Source: Streptococcaceae bacterium (GTDB taxonomy: Bacteria > Bacillota > Bacilli > Lactobacillales > Streptococcaceae). From it: a stretch of DNA of 40,491 nucleotides. The notes beneath the pieces are model-generated. The model did no database searches. It was not told the origin of the DNA and was given only the letters and a program-made list of their open reading frames with translations. How positions within the stretch are numbered: the stretch's first letter is position 1; the number at the start of each line of letters is the position of its first letter. The DNA lies in the NCBI GenBank assembly GCA_031253335.1, contig JAIRWF010000024.1:1-40491 (forward strand). The letters run 5' to 3'. Both the position numbers and the translations under genes were made by a program. Shown here one piece after another: positions 24,469 through 32,930 of this stretch.

Positions 24469-24904
24469 GACGAAGTTCCTGAGCAAGCTCACTAGCAGCT
24501 CTCGCACTCGTGCAAATGACAAGCAAGGTATCTGCGCCTGCAACTGTCCCTAACACATCTCCTCTATCTGCGCGGTCAAATTCATTGGCCAACAAGTCCG
24601 CCTCGCCAAGCCCTGTATGGATGACCAACATAAACTCAACCGCAGCAACACGTGTGATGTAGTGTCCTGAAATCGTAGTTTGTTGCGGATTTTCAGGATT
24701 TTGCTGACCAGAAAAAGCGGCATAGACAAATCTATCTCCCCGTTTTTCCTTCGCAATGTGATAATCACGCAAATCGCGCGATAAAGTCGCTTGCGAGACA
24801 TTCTCTCCCGCATCGTGCAGCGCACTGAGCAGCTCGTCTTGCGTCGTGATTTCCTGCTCTGAGATGAGCTGCTGAATAAAAGCAATACGTTCTTGGCGTT
24901 TCAT
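24461..24904 (-). CDS. argR: Arginine repressor
   Basis: 147 residues. It has a winged-helix N-terminus ([20 protein letters not shown], then [20 protein letters not shown]) and a C-terminal oligomerisation and arginine-binding domain ([20 protein letters not shown] followed by [16 protein letters not shown]). It should repress arginine biosynthesis and uptake, plausibly the argG/argH cluster 6 kb away. I start at the ATG at 24904; TGGTATAAT lies six bases upstream and no Shine-Dalgarno sequence exists, so a leaderless mRNA is predicted. The long frame to 25135 overlaps argS and is spurious. Confidence 0.95.
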   Translation of the reverse strand: MKRQERIAFIQQLISEQEITTQDELLSALHDAGENVSQATLSRDLRDYHIAKEKRGDRFVYAAFSGQQNPENPQQTTISGHYITRVAAVEFMLVIHTGLGEADLLANEFDRADRGDVLGTVAGADTLLVICTSARAASELAQELRHD

Positions 24905-24974
24905 ACCGTTATTATACCATTTTGAAGGATTAAGGGCTGTGCGCTTTGCTGCTTTTTTTGATATAATCGAAGGC
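24905..24974. promoter_or_regulatory. Divergent argR/argS promoters, both leaderless-type
   Basis: In the 70-base gap, argR has TGGTATAAT on the minus strand (TATAAT at 24911-24916) six bases before its ATG; argS has TGATATAAT on the plus strand (TATAAT at 24962-24967) seven bases before its ATG. Neither has a good -35 box. Confidence 0.7.
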
Positions 24975-26690
24975 ATGAATGATAAAGAACGTGTTGTGGA
25001 AATCATATTGTCGGCGCTACCTGATGATGCAGGGCTTGATGCACAAACAATTTCTGATCTGATCGAAACGCCAAAAACATCTGACTTAGGAGATCTTGCA
25101 TTCCCTTGTTTTGCTTTAGCCAAGTCTCTCCACAAAGCACCGCAAGCGATTGCAGCTGAAATCGCAGAAAAAATTGAAACGGATCGCTTTGAAAAAGTCC
25201 TCGCTACGGGGCCTTACGTCAACTTTTTCTTGGACAAATCAAAGACCGCAAATGCTGTCATTGCAGATGTTTTATCCGCAGGTACTAGCTTTGGAGATAG
25301 TGCGGATGGCGCTGGGCGTAATGTGACGCTTGATATGTCGTCGCCCAATATTGCAAAACCCTTTGGCATTGGGCATTTGCGCTCTACCGTCATTGCGGAT
25401 TCCCTCGCCTACATTTATCAAAAAATGGGCTATAATCCTGTGCGCATCAACCATTTAGGCGATTGGGGCAAGCAATTTGGGCTCCTTGCTGTGGCTTATG
25501 AAAAATGGGGCGATGAGGCGGCAGTCAAGGCACATCCGATTGATGAATTGCTGAAACTCTATGTGCGCATTAACGCTGAAATCAAAGGCGATCCCAAGCA
25601 CGGTATTGCACCCAATAAAGAGCTAGACGATGCAGGTCGCGCACAATTTTTGAAAATGGAGCAAGGCGATCCTGGTGCACTTGCCATTTGGAAATGGTTC
25701 CGTGATGAGAGTCTCGCTGAATTTCAGCGCATTTACGACAAGATGAACGTCCGTTTTGATTCGATGAACGGCGAAGCCTTTTACAACGATAAGATGGACG
25801 CTGTGCTCGAAGAATTGGAAGAAAAAGGGTTACTCATAGAATCGCAAGGTGCCACGATTGTCGAGTTGGGCGAAGGGAAAAATCCCGCTCTCATCAAAAA
25901 ATCCGATGGCGCAACGCTTTATATCACGCGCGATTTGGCGGCGGCCATTTACCGCAAAACAACCTATGACTTTGCGAAATCCTTGTACGTTGTGGGCAAT
26001 GAGCAATCTGAACACTTCAAGCAACTCAAAGAAGTTTTAAAACTCATGGGCTACGCTTGGGCGGATGACATGGTGCATGTCAGCTTTGGACTTGTAACGA
26101 AAAACGGGAAAAAGCTCTCCACCCGCGCTGGAAACGTCATTTTATTGGAACCCACGATTGATGAAGCGATTGAGCGCTCTTTGGCGCAAATTAATGCCAA
26201 AAATCCCGAACTGGCAGCTAAAGAACAGGTCGCACAACAAGTCGGCGTCGGGGCCATTAAATTTTATGACTTGAAGACAGATCGCAAGAACGGCTATGAC
26301 TTTGACTTGGAGGCGATGGTGTCCTTTGAAGGGGAAACAGGGCCCTATGTGCAGTATGCTTATGCGCGGATTCAGTCAATTCTACGGAAGTCGGGTAAGT
26401 CTGATTTTTCAGCAAACTTCGTAGAAGTTGATCCCGAAGCCTGGGAATTAGTCAAGCTTTTGCAGAGTTTCCCTGAGGTGGTCGCACGTGCAGCACGCGA
26501 ATTTGAGCCGTCGGTCGTGGCGAAATTTGCGATTTTGCTCGCTCAGACCTTCAATAAATATTACGCACACGTGCGCATCTTAGAGGAAAATGCAGGGCTT
26601 GCGAGTCGTTTGGCACTTGCCTCCGCGGTGGCTACGATCTTGAAAGAAAGCTTGCGCCTTTTAGGCGTCGAAAGCCCTGAGGAGATGTAA
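24975..26690 (+). CDS. argS: Arginyl-tRNA synthetase
   Basis: 571 residues. Class I synthetase attaching arginine to tRNA-Arg. It has the N-terminal Add1 domain (residues 1-80), the HIGH equivalent in [32 protein letters not shown]-type [13 protein letters not shown], the KMSK-region equivalent in [20 protein letters not shown], and a DALR anticodon-binding C-terminus ending [13 protein letters not shown]. The start at 24975 is the only one that fits the -10 box and homologue length. Divergent from argR, as in other lactic acid bacteria. Confidence 0.98.
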   Translation: MNDKERVVEIILSALPDDAGLDAQTISDLIETPKTSDLGDLAFPCFALAKSLHKAPQAIAAEIAEKIETDRFEKVLATGPYVNFFLDKSKTANAVIADVLSAGTSFGDSADGAGRNVTLDMSSPNIAKPFGIGHLRSTVIADSLAYIYQKMGYNPVRINHLGDWGKQFGLLAVAYEKWGDEAAVKAHPIDELLKLYVRINAEIKGDPKHGIAPNKELDDAGRAQFLKMEQGDPGALAIWKWFRDESLAEFQRIYDKMNVRFDSMNGEAFYNDKMDAVLEELEEKGLLIESQGATIVELGEGKNPALIKKSDGATLYITRDLAAAIYRKTTYDFAKSLYVVGNEQSEHFKQLKEVLKLMGYAWADDMVHVSFGLVTKNGKKLSTRAGNVILLEPTIDEAIERSLAQINAKNPELAAKEQVAQQVGVGAIKFYDLKTDRKNGYDFDLEAMVSFEGETGPYVQYAYARIQSILRKSGKSDFSANFVEVDPEAWELVKLLQSFPEVVARAAREFEPSVVAKFAILLAQTFNKYYAHVRILEENAGLASRLALASAVATILKESLRLLGVESPEEM

Positions 26691-26691
26691 A

Positions 26692-26720
26692 AAGGGCTGT
26701 CAATTCTGACAGCTCCTCTT
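26692..26720. terminator. argS terminator (bidirectional)
   Basis: GGCTGTCA and TGACAGCTCC pair around ATTC, with A run before and CTTTTTT after on the plus strand. The stem is a variant of the iterated palindrome (TGTCAATTCTGACA, 26698-26711). Confidence 0.85.
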
Positions 26721-26725
26721 TTTTA

Positions 26726-26752
26726 TGAAAAATCCTGTCAAATTTGACAGGT
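26726..26752 (-). terminator. glnQ terminator formed by the iterated palindrome
   Basis: CCTGTCAAATTTGACAGG (26734-26751), a perfect 18-base palindrome with exact core 26736-26749, is followed on the minus strand by ATTTTTC. It starts immediately after the glnQ stop. Confidence 0.85.
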
Positions 26753-27502
26753 TTATGTATTTAACACTTTTCCTAAGAAATCTTGGGTGCGGGCTTCTTT
26801 CGGATGCTCAAAGATTTCTTCCGGAGTCCCAGATTCGCAAATCATCCCCCCTGAGAGAAAGAGAACCCGGTCAGCGACTTCTTTAGCAAAGCCCATCTCG
26901 TGCGTGACAACGACCATGGTCATGCCTTCTGCGGCGAGCTCTTTCATAACAGCGAGAACCTCGCCCACCATCTCGGGGTCCAGGGCGCTCGTCGGCTCAT
27001 CAAAGAGCATGACGTCTGGATTCATTGCAAGCGCGCGCGCAATCGCAACACGCTGCTGCTGTCCACCCGAGAGCGACTGAGGATAGGCATCCGCAAAATC
27101 CGCCAAGCCGACGCGTTGCAAAAGTTCTTGAGCTTTCGTTTGAGCTTCATTCTTTGTCATTTTCTTCGTCTCAAGCGGCGCCAGCATGACATTTGCAAGG
27201 ACCGTCATGTTGGGAAAGAGGTTAAACTGCTGGAAGACCATGCCCATCTTTTCGCGGTGTTTAAAGACGTCAATGGATTTATCCGCGAGATTAATGCCCT
27301 CAAAATAGACCTCGCCCTTGGTCGGCGTCTCCAATAGATTCATCGTGCGCAAAAAGGTAGATTTACCTGATCCTGAAGGGCCAATCATGACAACGACTTC
27401 CCCGCGATGAATTTGAATGTTTAGGCCTTTTAAGACTTCATTTTTATCAAAATATTTGTGGAGATCTCGGGTTTCAATGAGAACTTCTTCTGTTTTGGTC
27501 AT
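26753..27502 (-). CDS. glnQ: Polar amino acid ABC transporter ATP-binding protein
   Basis: 249 residues. ATPase of the glutamine/arginine/histidine-type uptake family. Walker A is GPSGSGKST (residues 38-46), the Q-loop is in [16 protein letters not shown], the signature is [16 protein letters not shown], Walker B is [17 protein letters not shown] and the switch His is in [10 protein letters not shown]. Its ATG overlaps the glnP stop by four bases. No binding-protein gene is directly adjacent; the likely partners are the two lipoproteins upstream in the argG/argH region. Confidence 0.95.
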   Translation of the reverse strand: MTKTEEVLIETRDLHKYFDKNEVLKGLNIQIHRGEVVVMIGPSGSGKSTFLRTMNLLETPTKGEVYFEGINLADKSIDVFKHREKMGMVFQQFNLFPNMTVLANVMLAPLETKKMTKNEAQTKAQELLQRVGLADFADAYPQSLSGGQQQRVAIARALAMNPDVMLFDEPTSALDPEMVGEVLAVMKELAAEGMTMVVVTHEMGFAKEVADRVLFLSGGMICESGTPEEIFEHPKEARTQDFLGKVLNT

Positions 27503-28188
27503 TTGGCGTACCCCTTTCCGACGCGCTTTTCAAGACGCGCAATCACACGATTTAAGATAAAGCAGACAACAAAATAATAACCCGCCGCAAAGAGCATCGG
27601 CGCAAGGCTAATGTAAGTCGCGTTTTGAACGGCTTGTGCCCCTGCATAGAGCTCGATAATTCCGATGGTATATAAGAGTGAGCTGTCTTTGACGATGGTC
27701 ACAAATTCATTGCCGAGCGCAGGGAGAATATTGCGCAGAGCCTGTGGGAGAATGACGCGGGTCATTGTCGCCCATGGCCGAATGCCAAGCGAATGAGCAG
27801 CCTCAGTCTGGCCCGCGGGGACAGCTGTAATCCCTGCACGGACGATTTCTGCGGTGTAGGCACCTGAGTTGAGCGAGAGGACGATAATCCCTGGAATGAG
27901 GCGATTTAAATCTTCTGCGAGAATGCCGATGTGCAAGTTGGGAAGGCCCTGACCAGACATGAGAATAAAGCCAATGGAGATTTGTACGAGCATAGGCGTG
28001 TTTCTAAAGAGCTCCAGGTAGATATTGAGCAACCAACGCAGGGGAGCGATTTTCGACATTTTCCCGATAGCGACAAGGGTACCGATGATGCTGCCAAAAA
28101 GAACAACAAAGAACGAGACAATGAGGGTCACGATAATCCCATCGTTGAAGTAAGGGAAGTACTGGGGAAGAAATCTAAAGCTGAGCAT
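27499..28188 (-). CDS. glnP: Polar amino acid ABC transporter permease
   Basis: 229 residues, about five membrane segments, beginning [20 protein letters not shown]. The HEAT/EAA loop that docks with the ATPase is [28 protein letters not shown] lies before the ATG. It has no fused binding domain, so it needs a separate substrate-binding protein, unlike many lactococcal GlnP proteins that carry fused ones. A 269-base structured spacer separates it from argH. Confidence 0.93.
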   Translation of the reverse strand: MLSFRFLPQYFPYFNDGIIVTLIVSFFVVLFGSIIGTLVAIGKMSKIAPLRWLLNIYLELFRNTPMLVQISIGFILMSGQGLPNLHIGILAEDLNRLIPGIIVLSLNSGAYTAEIVRAGITAVPAGQTEAAHSLGIRPWATMTRVILPQALRNILPALGNEFVTIVKDSSLLYTIGIIELYAGAQAVQNATYISLAPMLFAAGYYFVVCFILNRVIARLEKRVGKGYAK

Positions 28189-28212
28189 AATTAACCTTTC
28201 TTTTTAAGGGTA

Positions 28213-28449
28213 GGGCGTGTCTATCTCCGCCACTTCGTGTCGGGCTGTCCGCTCTGATAACCCTACTAGCATCGCATTAAGGTGCAGACCGCACCAACAG
28301 ACTTCCTTCGCTAAGGCACTTTAGTCACTTAGCGCGAATGGACCTGCTTTAGCTAGACGAAAAAGGAGGGAGTTGCCATGCGACTTGCCAGCAATGCTTG
28401 CTTAGCGAGCATGGACAGCGTAGCGCAAAGCGCGGAGATAGAGGTAACC
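28213..28449. repeat. Structured intergenic element, argH-glnP spacer
   Basis: The spacer holds no convincing gene. Its right end (28400-28449) is a 50-base sequence repeated at 40309-40358 in opposite orientation with one mismatch. Its left end (28215-28252) is a diverged inverted counterpart (shared CTATCTCCGC and GCTGTCC blocks), so the element has imperfect terminal inverted repeats. Several stems are visible on the minus strand: GTAGGG/CCCTAC, CCGaCAC/GTGgCGG and GGTGC/GCACC. It could be a small non-autonomous repeat element or a structured part of the arg-gln mRNA. Confidence 0.65.
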
Positions 28450-28457
28450 GGTAGATT

Positions 28458-29840
28458 TTAGACTGTTTTCAAGTTCTTTTTTAAATTGGCAATCTGATTT
28501 GTCACGGCGGACTCAGCAGGACCGCCATAAGTAGCGCGCCCATTGACACAGGCCGTCAGATCAAGTGCAGCGTAGATGTCCTCTGTAAACTCGGGAGAGA
28601 CCTTCTGAAAGTCTGCAAGCGACAACTCCTCCAGAGGAAGACCCTTTTCAATCGCCGTATGAACCAGCTCGCCCGTCATTTTGTAGGCACTGCGGAAAGG
28701 GAGACCCTTTTTCACGAGATAATCCGCACAATCCGTCGCATTGAGATAGCCCTTTTGGGCTGCGGCTTTGAGGACGTCTGTGTGAACCGTCATACTCTCA
28801 ATCATCCCCGCAAAGGTCGAAAGGGCAAGCTTTGTATTGTCTAAGGCGTCAAAGATTGCTTCCTTGTCTTCTTGCATGTCCTTATCATACGCGAGGGGAA
28901 TACCTTTTAACATGATGAGAAGCGTGTTCAAATCACCAATAACGCGGGCTGCCTTCCCCCGGCAAAGCTCAGCCACATCGGGATTTTTCTTTTGTGGCAT
29001 GATAGAAGAGCCTGTCGCAAATGCATCATCGAGCTCAATATAATTAAATTCACTGCTGCACCAAAGGATGATTTCTTCACTAAAGCGTGAGATGTGCACC
29101 ATGACAAGGCTCAAACAGCTGGCCAATTCGACGACGAAGTCACGATCACTCACCGCATCAATCGAATTTTCCGTCACAGCTGAAAAATGAAGGGCAGAAG
29201 CAACTTTTTCCCGATCAATCGGATAGGTGGTCCCTGCGAGCGCTCCAGAGCCAAGCGGCATGACGTCGAGCCGCTTTGTCAAATCTGACAGACGTCCCAA
29301 ATCTCGCAGAAACATCTGAGCATAAGCCAAGATATGATGTGCAAATGTGACTGGCTGTCCATGCTGGAGATGCGTCATTCCTGGCATGATGGTCTTTTTA
29401 TGGGCCTCAGCTTGTGTGATAATAACCTCTGTCAAATTTGACAGCAGCTCCTTAAGCTCTGGCACTTGATTTTTGAGATAATAACGCAAATCAAGTGCTA
29501 CTTGATCATTGCGCGAGCGAGCCGTATGCAGACGCTTTCCCGCATCCCCAATGCGTTCCGTCAGCACCGTCTCCACAAACATATGGATATCTTCACTCGT
29601 AGGGTCAAATGCGAGCTTTCCCGCATCCAAATCAGCAAGAATCCCTTCAAGCCCCGCAACAATCGCATCTGCCTCAGAAGGCTCAATAATCCCCTCGGCA
29701 CCCAGCATCGTGGCATGTGCCATGGAACCTTTGATGTCTTCTTGGTACATCCGGCTGTCAAATTTGATAGAGCTGTTAAAGTCATTCACACCCGCGTCAA
29801 GCGACTTCTGAAAGCGTCCCGCCCACATTTTCTCTGCCAT
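28458..29840 (-). CDS. argH: Argininosuccinate lyase
   Basis: 460 residues. Last step of arginine synthesis, splitting argininosuccinate to arginine and fumarate. Signatures are MWAGRFQKSLDAGVNDFNSSI, HTARSRNDQVALDLRYYLK, MPGMTHLQHGQPVTFAHH, and the catalytic-serine loop GSSIMPQKKNPDVAELCRGKAA. The ATG directly follows the stop of the upstream lipoprotein gene (TAAATG), indicating coupling. Three palindrome copies lie inside: exact at 29430-29443 (LSNLTE) and near-exact at 29277-29290 and 29756-29769. Confidence 0.98.
   Translation of the reverse strand: MAEKMWAGRFQKSLDAGVNDFNSSIKFDSRMYQEDIKGSMAHATMLGAEGIIEPSEADAIVAGLEGILADLDAGKLAFDPTSEDIHMFVETVLTERIGDAGKRLHTARSRNDQVALDLRYYLKNQVPELKELLSNLTEVIITQAEAHKKTIMPGMTHLQHGQPVTFAHHILAYAQMFLRDLGRLSDLTKRLDVMPLGSGALAGTTYPIDREKVASALHFSAVTENSIDAVSDRDFVVELASCLSLVMVHISRFSEEIILWCSSEFNYIELDDAFATGSSIMPQKKNPDVAELCRGKAARVIGDLNTLLIMLKGIPLAYDKDMQEDKEAIFDALDNTKLALSTFAGMIESMTVHTDVLKAAAQKGYLNATDCADYLVKKGLPFRSAYKMTGELVHTAIEKGLPLEELSLADFQKVSPEFTEDIYAALDLTACVNGRATYGGPAESAVTNQIANLKKNLKTV
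29429..29444. repeat. Iterated palindrome CTGTCAAATTTGACAG, inside argH
   Basis: Perfect 16-base palindrome, read in frame as LSNLTE. One-mismatch copies lie at 29277-29290 (LSDLT) and 29756-29769 (IKFD), giving three sites in a single gene. Confidence 0.9.
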
Positions 29841-30653
29841 TTATTTCTCCGTTGAAAGTTTGATATTGTTTTGAACCCACTGGTTCAACGTCCCTTTTGC
29901 CTGTAAACGCGCAATAATACTATTAATTTTCGTTTTAAGCGTGCCTGAGTTCTTCGGCATCGCTACCGCAAAGCCTGAAGCGCCTTCATCTGAGACCTTA
30001 ATTTTCGCAATAGCCATATCTGGATTTGCTGCGACGAATTGCTCCCCCACGACCTCATCGACACAGGCTGCTGCAACTTTTCCAGTTTGTGCTTCGATAA
30101 ATGACGACGACGAGTCTTGTAACCCAACATCCACAGAATTCTTAAATTGCGTTTTCACAACATTTTCCTGAATCGTCCCAACAGGTGCCGCAATCTGCTT
30201 CCCAGAAAGACTCTCAACGGATGTATATGTCGCAAGATTAGATTTCTTAACGACGAGTACATTGCCATCCTGAAAGTAAATAGTAGAAAAATCAAAAGAT
30301 TTCTCACGCGCAGCAGTTTTTGAAAGTGCAGCAATCGCAATATCTGCTTTGCCTGACTGCACGGATGTCAAGACATTGTTAAAGTCCATATTTTCAATTT
30401 TGACTTTAACCCCAAGCTCTTTTCCAATTTCATTCGCAAGGTCAATATCTGAGCCTACAATCTGATTTTTCCCATCAATCACTTTTTGAAACTCAAATGG
30501 CGGATAAGGATTTACGGCAGCCGTCGCCACAATCAACTCTTTTTTAGCTTGAATCTTTTGAAGTGGCGAATTTGACGTCTGAGTACACGCTGTGAGTATG
30601 AGACAAGCAAGTCCCATCACTGCGAGCAACACGAAGCACTTTCTTTTGCTCAT
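29841..30653 (-). CDS. Amino acid ABC transporter substrate-binding lipoprotein (SBP1)
   Basis: 270 residues. A lipoprotein signal ([20 protein letters not shown], lipobox LTAC) precedes a periplasmic-binding-protein fold of the polar amino acid family (PF00497 type): [60 protein letters not shown]. It lies between argG and argH, overlapping argG by ATGA and abutting argH, so the three are translated together. It is clearly paralogous to SBP2 upstream. Ligand probably arginine, glutamine or a related amino acid, served by GlnP-GlnQ. Confidence 0.92.
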   Translation of the reverse strand: MSKRKCFVLLAVMGLACLILTACTQTSNSPLQKIQAKKELIVATAAVNPYPPFEFQKVIDGKNQIVGSDIDLANEIGKELGVKVKIENMDFNNVLTSVQSGKADIAIAALSKTAAREKSFDFSTIYFQDGNVLVVKKSNLATYTSVESLSGKQIAAPVGTIQENVVKTQFKNSVDVGLQDSSSSFIEAQTGKVAAACVDEVVGEQFVAANPDMAIAKIKVSDEGASGFAVAMPKNSGTLKTKINSIIARLQAKGTLNQWVQNNIKLSTEK

Positions 30654-31876
30654 TGTTTTGCTTTCTTTTGATTCTGCAAGGCTTGCACCTTGATTGGTAG
30701 TCCATAGAGATTGATAAAGCCTTGTGCATCGCGCTGATCATAGACCCCATGATCATCCCCGAAGGCCGCAATATTCTCATCATAGAGCGAATAAGGCGAG
30801 GTGAGCGAAGCAGGCGTCACATTGCCCTTATAGAGCTTCAATTTCACTTCTCCCGTCACATTTTCCTGCGTCTTATCGACAAAGGCCGACAAGGCCGCAC
30901 GTGCAGGGGTAAACCATTTCCCATCATAGACCAAGTCCGCAAACTCAAGCGCCAAGCGCTGTTTCAAATGCTGCGTATCTTTATCAAGCGTAATCTCTTC
31001 AAGCATCTCGTGCGCCGCATAGAGGATTGACCCACCAGGCGTCTCGTAAACCCCGCGGGATTTCATCCCCACAAGCCGATTCTCGACAATGTCAATCGTC
31101 CCAATCCCGTGTTTTCCCCCAAGGCTATTGAGCTTTGTGAGCAAAGCCACAGGGTTAAGTACCTCCCCATTGACACTCACAGGTACGCCGTTTTCAAAGC
31201 CAAGCGTCACATATTCAGCTACATCAGGCGCCTTCTCTGGCGACACACCGAGCTCTAAAATCTCATCGTATTTCGGCTCATTTTCAGGATCCTCAAGATC
31301 TAAACCCTCATGTGACAAATGCCATATATTCTTATCTTTTGAATAATTATTCTCGCGCGAGACATTCAGCTTGATATCATGCGCTTCCGCATAATCCACC
31401 TCTTCATCACGCGACTTGATGGACCACTCACGCCAAGGCGCAATAATTGGCATTTCAGGTGCAAAGGCCTTAATCGCAAGTTCAAAGCGCACCTGATCAT
31501 TTCCCTTACCCGTGCAGCCGTGCACAATCGCATCCGCACCTTCTTTTTTGGCAATTTCAACCATCCGTTTTGCAATTACAGGACGCGCAAATGACGTCCC
31601 CAACAGATAGGTATTTTCATACTTCGCTCCAGCCTTCAAGGTTGGAAAGATATAATCTGTCACAAACTCTTCTTGCAAATTTTCAATATAACACTTAGAA
31701 GCCCCCGTCTTGAGCGCTTTCTCCTCAAGTCCATCTAGTTCTGAAGGCCCCTGCCCCACATCGCCTGAGACTGCAATCACTTCACAGTTATTGTAATTTT
31801 CCTTTAGCCACGCGATAATAATCGACGTATCCAAGCCGCCAGAGTAAGCAAGCACTACTTTTTTGATATCTGTCAT
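30650..31876 (-). CDS. argG: Argininosuccinate synthase
   Basis: About 408 residues. It joins citrulline and aspartate with ATP. It has the PP-loop [21 protein letters not shown], the [20 protein letters not shown] segment and the C-terminal [33 protein letters not shown] choose the ATG at 31876 ([14 protein letters not shown]); a TTG nine bases upstream, placed better after AGGA, is possible. It overlaps SBP1 by four bases. Three hairpins separate it from SBP2. Confidence 0.97.
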   Translation of the reverse strand: MTDIKKVVLAYSGGLDTSIIIAWLKENYNNCEVIAVSGDVGQGPSELDGLEEKALKTGASKCYIENLQEEFVTDYIFPTLKAGAKYENTYLLGTSFARPVIAKRMVEIAKKEGADAIVHGCTGKGNDQVRFELAIKAFAPEMPIIAPWREWSIKSRDEEVDYAEAHDIKLNVSRENNYSKDKNIWHLSHEGLDLEDPENEPKYDEILELGVSPEKAPDVAEYVTLGFENGVPVSVNGEVLNPVALLTKLNSLGGKHGIGTIDIVENRLVGMKSRGVYETPGGSILYAAHEMLEEITLDKDTQHLKQRLALEFADLVYDGKWFTPARAALSAFVDKTQENVTGEVKLKLYKGNVTPASLTSPYSLYDENIAAFGDDHGVYDQRDAQGFINLYGLPIKVQALQNQKKAKQ

Positions 31877-31917
31877 AACTTTCAATTTTTCCTATCTATT
31901 TTTATGAAATGAAACAA

Positions 31918-31990
31918 AGGGGAAATCTCGTGATTTCCCAAGTAAAATTTGGAGGATTTTACTTATGCTAATGGAGAATAGCGTATTCTC
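31918..31990 (-). terminator. Three consecutive perfect hairpins between SBP2 and argG
   Basis: In minus-strand order after the SBP2 stop: GAGAATA/TATTCTC (31974-31990, loop of three), AAGTAAAAT/ATTTTACTT (31940-31964, loop of seven) and GGGAAATC/GATTTCCC (31920-31939, loop of four) followed by CCTTTG. The last is only weakly terminator-like, so they may attenuate readthrough or protect the SBP2 mRNA end, letting SBP2 be more abundant than argG. Confidence 0.7.
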
Positions 31991-32008
31991 ACACCACAGA
32001 CAAAGCGC

Positions 32009-32824
32009 TTATTTTTTCGCAGCCGCATTAGCTTTTGCAATATTGTCATCAATTTCTTTTTGGATTGTCCCATTCTTGATGAGTTTTTGCACAATGCTAT
32101 CAATCTTCGTCTTCAAAGCGCCAGAGTCCTTTGGCATCGCAATCGCCATCCCTGCAGCTCCTGTAGGTTGTTTTAATGGAATCTTTGCAATCGCAAGATC
32201 ACTATTTGCCATCACATACTGCTTGGCAACCACTTCATCAAGTACTGCAGCAGCTACCTGACCACCCTGAACCTCACTAATCTCACTATTTGTATCTGTT
32301 AGCGCAACTTCTGTTGCTTTTTTCAGCTGATCTGTGACAATGCCTTCTTGGATTGATCCCTTTTGCGCAGTCACTTGTTTACCTGCAAGACTAGCCACAC
32401 TCGTATATTTTCCAACCTCTGATTTCTTGACCACAACTACGTTTCCACCGTTGTAGTAGTTCGTTGAAAAGTCAAAACTCTTCTCCCGATCTGGCGTATT
32501 GCTGATTCCAGAAATCGCAATATCCGTTTTCCCCGACTGTACCGCTGTCAAGACATTGTTAAAGTCCATATTTTCAAACTTCACCTTGACGCCAAGCTCT
32601 TTCCCTATTTCATTGGCCATGTCAATATCAGAGCCTACAATCGTATTTTTTCCATTCACAACCGTCTGATATTCATAAGGTGCAAAGTCTGCCGCTGTTG
32701 CAACAACTAAAGTCCCCTTGTCCTGTATTTTTTTCAACGAGTTTGTTGAGCTTCCCGAACAAGCCGCAAGTCCTATCAATGACAATGCTGCAACAATTCC
32801 GATTAAAAATTTCTTTCCCTTCAT
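32009..32824 (-). CDS. Amino acid ABC transporter substrate-binding lipoprotein (SBP2)
   Basis: 271 residues. Lipoprotein signal MKGKKFLIGIVAALSLIGLA with lipobox GLAAC, then the polar amino acid binding fold: [60 protein letters not shown]. Very similar to SBP1, so the two come from a duplication. AAAGGAG precedes the ATG. It heads the SBP2-argG-SBP1-argH unit and has a strong extended -10 promoter, with a possible ArgR site overlapping it. Confidence 0.94.
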   Translation of the reverse strand: MKGKKFLIGIVAALSLIGLAACSGSSTNSLKKIQDKGTLVVATAADFAPYEYQTVVNGKNTIVGSDIDMANEIGKELGVKVKFENMDFNNVLTAVQSGKTDIAISGISNTPDREKSFDFSTNYYNGGNVVVVKKSEVGKYTSVASLAGKQVTAQKGSIQEGIVTDQLKKATEVALTDTNSEISEVQGGQVAAAVLDEVVAKQYVMANSDLAIAKIPLKQPTGAAGMAIAMPKDSGALKTKIDSIVQKLIKNGTIQKEIDDNIAKANAAAKK

Positions 32825-32849
32825 TTGCTCTCCTTTTGTATATTATTTA

Positions 32850-32871
32850 CTTAATATTTATAATTATACCA
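32850..32871 (-). promoter_or_regulatory. SBP2-argG promoter with possible ARG box
   Basis: TGGTATAAT on the minus strand (TATAAT at 32863-32868), giving a leader of about 30 bases. The overlapping TGGTATAATTATAAAT resembles an ARG-box pattern (AT-rich centre flanked by AT/AT), which would let ArgR block the -10. AT-rich sequence makes chance matches easy. Confidence 0.45.
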
Positions 32872-32904
32872 CTTTATTTTCCGAAGTCAAGCAGAAACTT
32901 TTCA

Positions 32905-32930
32905 GCAAAAAAGCCCATTCACTGGGCTTT
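32905..32930 (-). terminator. Terminator overlapping the M20 peptidase stop
   Basis: AAAGCCCA and TGGGCTTT form an eight-pair stem followed by T on the minus strand; the TGA stop codon lies in the loop region, so a ribosome finishing translation would sit on the hairpin. Confidence 0.85.

Noticed and set aside
24959-24975. Missing leader of argS as evidence for a misplaced start
   Set aside because: The next in-frame methionine is far inside the conserved N-terminal domain, so the start at 24975 stands and the short leader is real.
24905-25135. ArgR N-terminal extension of 77 residues
   Set aside because: The extension is antisense to argS; normal ArgR length and the -10 box place the start at 24904.
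28378-28461. 27-codon plus-strand frame with a perfect AAAGGAGGG ribosome site in the argH-glnP spacer
   Set aside because: It lies within the repeat element, encodes no recognisable peptide and runs antisense to the argH end; the AGGAGG is likely chance within a structured repeat.
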